Position numbers and translations under genes: made by a program
Notes under the pieces: generated by a model
Told to the model about the DNA's origin: nothing
The model's input: the letters and a program-made list of their open reading frames with translations, nothing else
Database searches by the model: none
DNA from: Auritidibacter sp. Marseille-P8566
GTDB taxonomy: Bacteria; Bacteroidota; Bacteroidia; Flavobacteriales; Flavobacteriaceae
Direction: 5' to 3'
Length of the DNA: 11,062 nt
NCBI GenBank assembly: GCA_943325595.2
Contig: CALPQA020000022.1
Span: 1-11,062, forward strand
Part shown: piece by piece, positions 1-6,463 of the stretch
Numbering within the stretch: the first letter of the stretch is position 1
Layout of the letters: the number at the start of each line of letters is the position of its first letter

Positions 1-20
1 ATGAACTATTTGAATTATTG

Positions 21-52
21 TTGTGAAATGTAGCACAAACACAATATCTTTG
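21..52 (+). promoter_or_regulatory. Bacteroidetes-type promoter for the DUF1697-peptidase operon
   Basis: A TAtcTTTG box at 45-52 matches the Bacteroidetes -7 consensus TAnnTTTG. A TTG at 21-23 lies 21 bases upstream and fits the -33 element. Transcription would begin near 57-60, giving a leader of about 17-20 bases before the ATG at 77. The consensus match is visible in the sequence; promoter activity is inferred. Confidence 0.6.
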
Positions 53-76
53 AAACATAAATAAATAAGATAGATA

Positions 77-622
77 ATGACAACTCATCTCGCACTTCTT
101 CGTGGCATCAATGTTTCAGGGCACAATATGATAAAAATGGAAGCTTTGAAAACTACTTTAGAAAAGATTGGGTTTCAAAATGTGGAAACCTACATACAAT
201 CAGGGAATGTATTTATTGATACTGATGAGGAGAGCGCTGCCAAAGTTGGCTTTGTTATCAAACAAGAAATTTTCAAGGTTTTTGGTCACGATGTGCCAAT
301 CGTTATGATTGGAAAATCCGATTTAGAAGCTTGTTTTCGCAACAATACTTTTTTGAAAGATAAGGAAGTCGATTTAAAAAAATTGTATGTTGCTTTTGTT
401 TCCAAAGAGTTACGAAGCGAAAATATCAATGATTTGAAAATTAGTCAATTCAAGCCTGATGAAGCCCGAATTGATGGAACTAGAATTTTTATTAAATATG
501 ATATTGGCGCTGGAAAAACGAGGTTAGACCAAAAATATATCGAGAAAAAACTGAATCTAACGGCAACAATTCGTAATTGGAACACCGTAACTCAATTGTT
601 AAAAATATACGAAGAACGATAA
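77..622 (+). CDS. DUF1697 family protein
   Basis: This 181-residue protein matches the DUF1697 family over its whole length, the usual size for that family. The N-terminal hallmark is 'LLRGINVSGHN' (residues 7-17), followed by the 'YIQSGNVFID' segment (residues 39-48). The molecular function of the family is not established. The protein has no signal peptide or membrane segment and should be cytoplasmic. The ATG at 77 is supported because the family motif begins within a few residues of it and a TAnnTTTG promoter lies just upstream. The stop codon is 3 bases before the next gene's ATG, so the two are very probably co-transcribed. Nothing in the sequence links this protein functionally to the peptidase. 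The family call is confident; the role is unknown. Confidence 0.88.
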   Translation: MTTHLALLRGINVSGHNMIKMEALKTTLEKIGFQNVETYIQSGNVFIDTDEESAAKVGFVIKQEIFKVFGHDVPIVMIGKSDLEACFRNNTFLKDKEVDLKKLYVAFVSKELRSENINDLKISQFKPDEARIDGTRIFIKYDIGAGKTRLDQKYIEKKLNLTATIRNWNTVTQLLKIYEER

Positions 623-625
623 TAA

Positions 626-2686
626 ATGAAATACCTAATCCTCTTATTTTCCGTTTTTTCATTCTCCCAACAAACCAAATTTGTAGATTTCAAATCGGTA
701 TTGGGTAAAATTGAAATCAACCCAATTGAGAAATCAGTTTCCGGTGAAGTAACCTATGATTTTGTTGTAATAAGTCCTATTGACACTATTAAAATTGATG
801 CTCAAAACATGACTTTTACGAATTTAAGAATTAATAATCGTGTTGTTAATTATACAAATTCAGGAAAGAAAATTGCCTTTTTTGAAGGTTATAATATTGG
901 AAAAAACACCTTGACTTTTAATTATTTGGTCAAGCCAAAGCAAACGATGTATTTTGTTGGTGCTGATGAAAACCTTCAAATTTGGACGCAAGGCCAAGGG
1001 AAATACACGAGCAATTGGTTTCCGAGTTTTGATGATGCCAATGAAAAGGTAATTTTCAATTTGGACATCAATTTTGATAAAAAATTTCAAGTCATTTCTA
1101 ATGGAATTTTAGATTCTAAAGTAGACAATGCTACTTCAATCGAATGGCATTACCGAATGAAAAAGCCAATGAGCAGTTATCTTTTGATGCTTGCTGTTGG
1201 TAAATTTGAAGTACAAAACACGGAATCTAAAAGTGGTATTCCATTGCGTTTTTATATCGAAAACGAGGATGTTTCAAAATTAGAACCAACCTATCGTTAT
1301 TCAAAAACTATTTTTGATTTTTTTGAAAAAGAAATAGGAGTGAAGTACCCTTGGGAAGTGTACAAGCAAATTCCCGTTCGTGATTTTTTGTATGCAGGAA
1401 TGGAAAATACTTCGGCAACTGTTTTTTCAAGAGATTTTGTAGTTGATGAAATTGGATTTAACGATAAAAATTATGTGAATGTCAATGCACACGAATTGGC
1501 GCACCAATGGTTTGGAGATTTAGTAACTGCAGAAAGTGGGAAACACCATTGGTTGCAGGAAGGATTCGCCACCTATTATGCTTTATTAGCAGAGAAAGAA
1601 GTGTTTGGGGATGATTATTTTTACTTTAAATTGTATTCCATATCACAGCAATTGAAGTCGGTTTCTAAAACAGATACGATTCCGATATTGAATGAAAAAG
1701 CCAGTTCTTTATCCTTTTATCAAAAAGGAGCTTGGTCATTGCACGTTTTGCGTGAAGGTGTAGGAGCGAAGATTTTTCAGAAAGCAGTTCGAAATTATTT
1801 AAAAAAATATTCCTTTAAAAATGTAAATACGGATGAATTTTTGAATGAAATCAAGAAGGTTTCCAAATACGATGTAGATGCTTTTAGAATAAAATGGTTG
1901 GAAAGTGCTGGTTTTGATAGCCAAAAAGCAATGGAATTACTGTCCAAAAACCAATCGATAAAGTCATTATTCGAAATTCAGAAACTCAGAAATAAACCTT
2001 TGCTTGAAAAGCAAGAGCTTTTTATGAAAACGATGCAATCCGACGCGTATTTTCCTATAAAAGAGGAAATTATTTATCAATTGGATAAAGTTTCATTTGT
2101 GGAAAAAGCAAGTATTTTGCGTTTAGGAATGGCAACAAATGAAGTCAATGTTAGGCAAGCAATTGCGAATACATTGCCACAAATTACATTAGAATTCAAA
2201 GCTGAATATGAGACTTTATTAGACGATGAATCTTATATAACTAGAGAAGTTGCGCTCAATACTTTATGGACTCAATTTCCAGATGATCAGATCAAATATC
2301 TCGATAAATCAAAAGAATGGATTGGTTTTAACGATAAAAATCTTAGGATTTTATGGCTGACCTTAGCGCTTGGAACCAAAGGATATGAATTAGAAAACAA
2401 AGCTAAATTTTATGATGAATTGCTAGATTACTGTTCACCAAAATTTGAAAGTTCCATTCGGCAAAATGCGCTAGAAAACTTACTTTTTATAAATGATAAA
2501 GACAAAAATGTACTGCCGTTTATAGTGAATGCATTGGTGAGTCACAAATGGCAATTTTCTAAATTTGCTAGGGAAAAAGTAAGAGCTTTTATCAAAAATA
2601 ACTATTACAAAGACTATTTTGAAGTGTTATTACCTAATTTAAGTAAAGTTGAAAGTGAAACACTTGTTAAATTATTAAGGGAATAA
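626..2686 (+). CDS. Exported M1 family zinc metallopeptidase (aminopeptidase N-like)
   Basis: This 686-residue protein should cleave N-terminal amino acids from peptides outside the cytoplasm. A short signal peptide (hydrophobic residues about 3-13, then 'FSFSQQ') suggests export to the periplasm or beyond. The M1 order is complete. An N-terminal beta-sandwich domain spans about 25-205. The substrate-binding 'AGMEN' motif (257-261) is the local form of GAMEN. The zinc motif HELAH at 289-293 has ligands H289 and H293 and general base E290. The third ligand is E312 in 'WLQEGFA', giving the HEXXH-X18-E spacing. Y365 in 'FYQKGAW' is the expected transition-state tyrosine. Residues from about 430 to the end look helical and repeat-like, as in M1 C-terminal domains, but are divergent. 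No catalytic residue is missing. It follows the DUF1697 gene by 3 bases and has no obvious promoter of its own. Substrate specificity cannot be read from the sequence. Confidence 0.93.
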   Translation: MKYLILLFSVFSFSQQTKFVDFKSVLGKIEINPIEKSVSGEVTYDFVVISPIDTIKIDAQNMTFTNLRINNRVVNYTNSGKKIAFFEGYNIGKNTLTFNYLVKPKQTMYFVGADENLQIWTQGQGKYTSNWFPSFDDANEKVIFNLDINFDKKFQVISNGILDSKVDNATSIEWHYRMKKPMSSYLLMLAVGKFEVQNTESKSGIPLRFYIENEDVSKLEPTYRYSKTIFDFFEKEIGVKYPWEVYKQIPVRDFLYAGMENTSATVFSRDFVVDEIGFNDKNYVNVNAHELAHQWFGDLVTAESGKHHWLQEGFATYYALLAEKEVFGDDYFYFKLYSISQQLKSVSKTDTIPILNEKASSLSFYQKGAWSLHVLREGVGAKIFQKAVRNYLKKYSFKNVNTDEFLNEIKKVSKYDVDAFRIKWLESAGFDSQKAMELLSKNQSIKSLFEIQKLRNKPLLEKQELFMKTMQSDAYFPIKEEIIYQLDKVSFVEKASILRLGMATNEVNVRQAIANTLPQITLEFKAEYETLLDDESYITREVALNTLWTQFPDDQIKYLDKSKEWIGFNDKNLRILWLTLALGTKGYELENKAKFYDELLDYCSPKFESSIRQNALENLLFINDKDKNVLPFIVNALVSHKWQFSKFAREKVRAFIKNNYYKDYFEVLLPNLSKVESETLVKLLRE

Positions 2687-2710
2687 TGGCGTTAATTCCT
2701 TAAAATTTAA

Positions 2711-2718
2711 TAAATTTG
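2711..2718 (+). promoter_or_regulatory. Candidate -7 box for the lipoprotein gene
   Basis: TAaaTTTG fits TAnnTTTG and lies 29 bases before the ATG at 2748, so transcription would begin near 2724. No clear TTG lies at the expected -33 distance; only a TGG at 2687-2689 is close. The match is therefore weaker than the one at 45-52, in a very AT-rich stretch where chance matches are possible. Confidence 0.4.
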
Positions 2719-2747
2719 ATATTATTAACCCTCAAATAATAGACATT

Positions 2748-4514
2748 ATGATTTCAAAAAAACTCTTTCTTTTGGTTTTAGTGTTGGTTTTCCCTTTTCT
2801 ATTTAGCAATTGCAGTAACGATTCCGGTAACGATGGAAACAATCCAACCGACACCCCTTTAAACTTTGGTAGCGAAGTCTCGAAAAATTTTACGGGACAA
2901 ATTGTTGATGAAAACAACGCTCCAATACCCAATGTTGCAATTACTGTTGCTAACAAAACAGCTATAACAGATGCCAACGGTATTTTCATTGTAAATGGAG
3001 CGACTGTTCATGAAAAGTTTGCGTATGTAACTGCTAAAAAAGCAGGTTATATTGATGGTTCCCGTTCTTTAATTCCAACTGTTGGAACAAATAATGTAAA
3101 AATTACCATGCTAACAGGAACTGTAATTGGAACGGTAAGTTCAGGAAGTACAAGTAATGTTTCTTTGCCAAACGGAACCAAAGTTACTTTTGATGGTAAT
3201 TTTAAAACAGAGACAGGACAAGCTTATTCTGGTAGCGTGAGTGTAATTATGCATCATTTAAATCCTTCGGATCCAACTATTTTAGATAAGATGCCGGGCA
3301 TGCTATTGGCTCAAAATTCCAATGGAGAGCAGCGCGTTTTAGAATCTTACGGTATGTTGAATATCGAAATGAGAGGTTCAAGTTCACAAAAATTACAACT
3401 TACAACAACAGCACAAATTGAGATGCCAATTGCAACTTCACAATTAGCGAGTTCACCAGCAACAATTCCGCTTTGGCATTTTGATGAAACTTTGGGGTAT
3501 TGGAAAGAAGAAGGTTCGGCAATAAAGCAAGGTTCGGTTTACGTCGGAACGGTTTCTCACTTTTCATGGTGGAATTGCGATGCGCAGTTTCCTACAATCC
3601 GATTGACAGTTACGGTTGTAAATACAGTTGGTACACCTTTGTCTAACGTGAAAGTTGCCTTGCGAAGAGCTTCAAGTACCTATTCTGTTAACGGCTATAC
3701 CAATAATTTGGGGCAAGTTTGCGGATTGGTTCCTGCCAATGAAACTTTGACAATGACTGTTTATGATACTTGTGATAATGTAATTTATACTTCCTCTGTA
3801 GGGCCATTTTCGGCAGATACTGTTTTACCAAATGTTGTAATTGCAAATTCATCGATACAGTCCACTTTGGTTCAGGGAAATTTATTAAAATGTGATGGAA
3901 CTAACGTTACTAACGGATATGTATTATTGCATTACGGAAATCAAAATGTATTGGCAACCGTTACCAATTCAGCTTTTAGTTTCACAATGTTAGTTTGCAG
4001 TACTACAAATACAGGATTTACTTTGCAAGGTTTTGATTATGAAAGTTTACAAACTACCAATACGATTAATTATACGTTTACCAATCCAATTACCAATGTT
4101 GGAAATCTTACTGCTTGTAGTACGATATCTGAATTTATTTCCTACCGAATTGACGCTAATCCTATAAAATATATTATTGCGAATATTACGGCTTCGGGGA
4201 GATCAACGGCATCGGGTACCATAAATAGTGGCTTAACAATTTCTGCTTACACTGCAAATTTACCTACGACTAGCCAAGGATTTTATCTTTTTGGGAATAC
4301 AATTGTACCGGGAATTTATACTTCTTCCATGTTTTCAATTGAATCGGCAGATACAGGAGCAATAAACGTGCAAACAGTTAATACAGTTTCTTATAACTTG
4401 AGTAGTTTTGGTGCTGTTGGACAATATATTGACATTACTTTTAATGGAACGTATACCAATACAACTGGTTCACATTCAATCACTGGTGTTGCCCACGTGA
4501 TTAGAGACAATTAA
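2748..4514 (+). CDS. Surface/periplasmic lipoprotein with carboxypeptidase-like regulatory domains
   Basis: This 588-residue protein begins with a lysine-bearing N terminus and a strong hydrophobic stretch (6-19) ending in 'FLFSNC'. This is a lipobox-like site with C22 as the lipidated residue, although N at -1 is less common than G, A or S. The following 'SNDSGNDGN' is polar and acidic, as in many exported Bacteroidetes lipoproteins. Residues about 47-122 form a carboxypeptidase regulatory-like beta-sandwich ('GQIVDENNAPIPNVAITV', then 'TDANGIF'). A central region (about 125-275) carries 'LPNGTKVTF', 'PLWHFDETLGYWKEEG' (241-256) and 'HFSWWNCD' (271-278). A second beta-sandwich with the same logic begins near 284 ('VVNTVGTPLSNVKVALR', then 'TNNLGQVCGLVP'). 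The rest is rich in Thr, Ser and Asn and likely beta-structured. There is no enzymatic motif, so a structural, adhesive or binding role is inferred. It is probably a monocistronic gene, closed by the palindromic terminator after it. Confidence 0.8.
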   Translation: MISKKLFLLVLVLVFPFLFSNCSNDSGNDGNNPTDTPLNFGSEVSKNFTGQIVDENNAPIPNVAITVANKTAITDANGIFIVNGATVHEKFAYVTAKKAGYIDGSRSLIPTVGTNNVKITMLTGTVIGTVSSGSTSNVSLPNGTKVTFDGNFKTETGQAYSGSVSVIMHHLNPSDPTILDKMPGMLLAQNSNGEQRVLESYGMLNIEMRGSSSQKLQLTTTAQIEMPIATSQLASSPATIPLWHFDETLGYWKEEGSAIKQGSVYVGTVSHFSWWNCDAQFPTIRLTVTVVNTVGTPLSNVKVALRRASSTYSVNGYTNNLGQVCGLVPANETLTMTVYDTCDNVIYTSSVGPFSADTVLPNVVIANSSIQSTLVQGNLLKCDGTNVTNGYVLLHYGNQNVLATVTNSAFSFTMLVCSTTNTGFTLQGFDYESLQTTNTINYTFTNPITNVGNLTACSTISEFISYRIDANPIKYIIANITASGRSTASGTINSGLTISAYTANLPTTSQGFYLFGNTIVPGIYTSSMFSIESADTGAINVQTVNTVSYNLSSFGAVGQYIDITFNGTYTNTTGSHSITGVAHVIRDN

Positions 4515-4527
4515 TATTTAAATTAAT

Positions 4528-4567
4528 GGCATAAAAAAACCTTTCAATTGAAAGGTTTTTTTATGCC
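4528..4567. terminator. Bidirectional terminator between the lipoprotein gene and fumC
   Basis: A perfect 40-base palindrome (20 + 20) begins with GGCAT and ends with ATGCC. Its core is CCTTTCAATTGAAAGG, preceded by seven A and followed by seven T. Read from either strand it gives a GC-containing hairpin followed by a U tract, so it can end transcription of both convergent genes. It lies 13 bases after the lipoprotein stop and 15 bases beyond the fumC stop. Confidence 0.9.
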
Positions 4568-4582
4568 AATAAAAGTCAAAAG

Positions 4583-5980
4583 TTATTTTAAACTTCCAAC
4601 CATTTCTTCAGGTTTTACCCAAGCATCAAAATCTTCTGCAGAAACATAACCCAACCGAACTGATTCTTCTTTCAAAGTAGTTCCGTTTTTGTGTGCCGTT
4701 TGAGCAATTTCAGCTGCTTTGTAATAACCAATTTTTGTATTTAGAGCTGTAACCAACATCAAAGAGTTGTTTACTAATTCTTCGATTCTTTTGTAATTAG
4801 GTTCAATTCCTTGAGCGCAATGTTCGTCAAATGACATACAAGCATCACCTAACAAGCGTGCCGATTGTAAGAAATTTGCTGCCATCAAAGGTTTGAAAAC
4901 ATTCAACTCGTAATGACCTTGCATACCTCCAACTGATATTGCAACGTCATTACCCATAACTTGTGCACAAACCATTGTAAGCGCTTCACATTGTGTTGGG
5001 TTTACTTTTCCGGGCATGATAGAAGAACCTGGCTCGTTTTCTGGGATTAGGATTTCTCCAATTCCAGAGCGCGGTCCTGAAGCCAACATACGAACGTCAT
5101 TTGCGATTTTGTTTAATGAAACAGCTACTTGTTTCAATGCACCATGTGTTTCTACAATGGCATCATGAGCGGCTAATGCTTCAAATTTGTTTGCTGCAGT
5201 TACAAATGGGTGTCCTGTAAATTTCGCAATATATTCGGCTACTTTTACATCATACCCTTCAGGAGTATTTAAACCTGTTCCTACGGCTGTGCCTCCTAAA
5301 GCCACTTCAGATAAATGCGCTAAAGTGTTTTTGATTGCTTTTAGTCCGTAGTTTAGTTGTGCAACGTAACCAGAAATTTCTTGTCCCAAAGTTAGTGGCG
5401 TAGCATCCATTAAGTGGGTACGTCCAATTTTTACAACAGAATTATAAGCAACTGCTTTTGCTTGAAGCGTATCTCTTAATTTTTCGATTCCAGGAATTGT
5501 GACTTCTACCACCGCTTTATAGGCTGCAATGTGCATTCCGGTAGGGTAGGTGTCGTTAGAAGATTGTGATTTATTTACATCATCATTGGCTTTTATGAAT
5601 TGTTCGCCTTCGCCAATTTTGAATCCTTTTAAAACTTGTGCGCGATTGGCAACCACTTCATTTACATTCATATTGCTTTGGGTTCCCGAGCCAGTTTGCC
5701 AAATTACTAATGGGAATTCATCGTCTAATTTACCTGCTAATATTTCGTCGCAAACGGTTGCAATGGCATCTCTTTTTTCGATTGGAAGCACTCCCAAATC
5801 ACAATTTGCAAAGGCAGCTGCTTTTTTCAAGTAAGCAAATCCTTCTATTATTTCTTTTGGCATTGACGCTGAAGGTCCAATTTTGAAATTGTTTCTAGAA
5901 CGTTCTGTTTGTGCGCCCCAATATTTATTTGCAGGGACTTGCACTTCACCCATGGTGTCTTTTTCGATTCTGAATTCCAT
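4583..5980 (-). CDS. fumC: Class II fumarate hydratase (fumarase C)
   Basis: Class II fumarase interconverts fumarate and L-malate in the TCA cycle. It is a cytoplasmic, cofactor-free homotetramer. The 465-residue length is normal for the family. The N-terminal '[18 protein letters not shown]' and the superfamily signature '[10 protein letters not shown]' (318-327) are intact; the latter forms the flexible loop with the catalytic serine. Substrate-site segments are present: '[10 protein letters not shown]' (96-105), 'SSNDTYPT' (140-147) and '[10 protein letters not shown]' (186-195), with H189 equivalent to the active-site histidine region. The KxN pattern and length separate it from aspartase (usually 'GSSIMPAKVN') and from argininosuccinate lyase. 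The ATG at 5980 agrees with the family N terminus. It is convergent with the lipoprotein gene. The leader upstream appears to contain a structured RNA element (6024-6104), which may influence expression. Confidence 0.96.
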   Translation of the reverse strand: MEFRIEKDTMGEVQVPANKYWGAQTERSRNNFKIGPSASMPKEIIEGFAYLKKAAAFANCDLGVLPIEKRDAIATVCDEILAGKLDDEFPLVIWQTGSGTQSNMNVNEVVANRAQVLKGFKIGEGEQFIKANDDVNKSQSSNDTYPTGMHIAAYKAVVEVTIPGIEKLRDTLQAKAVAYNSVVKIGRTHLMDATPLTLGQEISGYVAQLNYGLKAIKNTLAHLSEVALGGTAVGTGLNTPEGYDVKVAEYIAKFTGHPFVTAANKFEALAAHDAIVETHGALKQVAVSLNKIANDVRMLASGPRSGIGEILIPENEPGSSIMPGKVNPTQCEALTMVCAQVMGNDVAISVGGMQGHYELNVFKPLMAANFLQSARLLGDACMSFDEHCAQGIEPNYKRIEELVNNSLMLVTALNTKIGYYKAAEIAQTAHKNGTTLKEESVRLGYVSAEDFDAWVKPEEMVGSLK

Positions 5981-6023
5981 TTTATTGTATGTTTGTTATT
6001 TGTTTGAGCGTGGTTTTAGGTTT

Positions 6024-6104
6024 AGCCCAGATAGAGCCGGTATCCTTTTTGGGTTTGAAGAATGAAAATCCAAAAAGATAAAGGCGAAAGCTGGAAATAG
6101 CTCC
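6024..6104 (-). ncRNA. Flavo-1-like structured RNA element in the fumC leader
   Basis: Read on the minus strand, the element starts GGAGCTATTTCCAGC and ends CTCTATCTGGGCT. This resembles a recurrent Flavobacterium intergenic element (GGAGCTA...CCGCT...ATCTTTT-loop-AAAAGGAT..CCGCTTC.ATC.GGGCT) that I associate with the Flavo-1 RNA family; the match is from memory. Nested pairing is visible. Outer AGC pairs with GCU. CCAG (6091-6094) pairs with CUGG (6028-6031). GCC pairs with GGC. A long inner stem joins 6070-6079 to 6042-6052 (AUCUUUUUGG with CCAAAAAGGAU, one bulged G), closed by a 17-base loop at 6053-6069. It lies 43 bases upstream of the fumC start on the same strand. No U tract follows it, so it probably forms part of the fumC 5' untranslated region rather than a terminated small RNA. 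Confidence 0.62.
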
Positions 6105-6118
6105 TAAAAAATCTTTGG

Positions 6119-6126
6119 CAAAATTA
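6119..6126 (-). promoter_or_regulatory. Candidate -7 box for the structured RNA and fumC
   Basis: On the minus strand this reads TAATTTTG, a full TAnnTTTG match. It lies 14 bases before the first base of the structured element at 6104. Transcription would start a few bases before the GGAGCT that opens the element and then read into fumC, giving a leader of roughly 130 bases. A clear TTG -33 element is not seen; the region about 20 bases upstream is T- and A-rich. Confidence 0.5.
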
Positions 6127-6165
6127 CGGATAAAAAACTATTTTTTAAAAATTGATGGTGATTAA

Positions 6166-6196
6166 TTGGTAAGAAAAAATAATAAACTTACATTTG
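6166..6196 (+). promoter_or_regulatory. Promoter for the small membrane protein gene
   Basis: A TTG at 6166-6168 and TAcaTTTG at 6189-6196 are separated by 20 bases, a good match to the Bacteroidetes -33/-7 promoter. Transcription would start near 6201-6204, about 20 bases before the ATG at 6224. This promoter diverges from the fumC-side box at 6119-6126. Confidence 0.6.
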
Positions 6197-6223
6197 TAAT
6201 CATATTCAATAATTCCGATAATC

Positions 6224-6388
6224 ATGTTTGAATTTTCACAGTATTTAGGGTTTTTACTTTTCTTGACCATCCTTACAATAGGGTTTTGGTTGATGTTTTT
6301 CTTAATTGGTTTCGTACAATATTGGATTGGCGGAGCTTTATATGAAATGTATAAAGAAAGAAAAGCTAAAAAAGAGCAATCAGTTTAA
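6224..6388 (+). CDS. Small membrane protein, 54 residues, function unknown
   Basis: An open reading frame of 54 codons starts MFEFSQYLGFLLFLTI and ends KERKAKKEQSV. Residues about 7-40 are strongly hydrophobic and aromatic (FWLMFFLIGF, VQYWIGGALY), enough for one long or two short membrane helices. Residues 41-54 form a lysine-rich tail, which suggests an inner-membrane protein with a cytoplasmic C terminus. Three things support it as a real gene: a well-spaced TTG/TAnnTTTG promoter about 28 bases before the ATG, a hairpin with a T tract starting at the stop codon, and a composition typical of small membrane proteins. It is divergent from fumC and convergent with the receptor gene. I do not recognise the family. 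Coding status is inferred from context and would be settled by conservation of the reading frame. Confidence 0.68.
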   Translation: MFEFSQYLGFLLFLTILTIGFWLMFFLIGFVQYWIGGALYEMYKERKAKKEQSV

Positions 6389-6399
6389 ACTGATTTTTT
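6378..6399 (+). terminator. Terminator overlapping the small gene's stop codon
   Basis: An 18-base perfect palindrome, AATCAGTTTAAACTGATT (6378-6395), contains the TAA stop (6386-6388) and runs into a T tract ending at 6399. The stem is AT-rich, so it may be weak on its own. A stronger hairpin follows at once. Confidence 0.55.
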
Positions 6400-6403
6400 C
6401 CAT

Positions 6404-6439
6404 AAAAAAAGGACCCGTAATAACGAGTCCTTTTTTTTT
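6404..6439. terminator. Bidirectional terminator between the small gene and the receptor gene
   Basis: Seven A (6404-6410) precede GGAC (6411-6414), and GTCC (6427-6430) precedes nine T (6431-6439). Inside, CGT (6416-6418) pairs with ACG (6423-6425) around an AATA loop, with one C/A mismatch. The flanking A and T runs let it act on either strand, serving both the small plus-strand gene and the minus-strand receptor gene, which ends 12 bases away. Confidence 0.85.
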
Positions 6440-6463
6440 ATCCTTGAAGATTATCCTTGAAAA
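6438..6463 (-). repeat. 13-base tandem duplication spanning the receptor stop codon
   Basis: Two adjacent 13-base units, TTTTCAAGGATAA (6463-6451) and TCTTCAAGGATAA (6450-6438) on the minus strand, match at 12 of 13 positions. The first ends with the receptor's TAA stop; the second is untranslated and runs into the terminator. It looks like a small local duplication. Confidence 0.7.

Noticed and set aside
1..33. Ten-codon frame starting ATG at base 1
   Set aside because: It is too short, has no promoter in view and overlaps the -33 element of the following promoter.
1451..2341. A 21-base near-repeat (20 of 21 identical) at 1451-1471 and 2321-2341 in the M1 gene, both encoding IGFNDKN
   Set aside because: The flanking protein sequences are unrelated and the match is AT-rich, so chance or codon preference explains it better than a domain duplication.
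2677..2701. Possible hairpin around the M1 stop codon (AAGG-GAAT with ATTCCTT)
   Set aside because: The stem has a bulge and is followed by A-rich sequence rather than a T tract, so it is not a convincing terminator.
5550..6065. Plus-strand open frames opposite fumC and its leader
   Set aside because: They are antisense shadows of a clear fumarase gene with no recognisable protein features.
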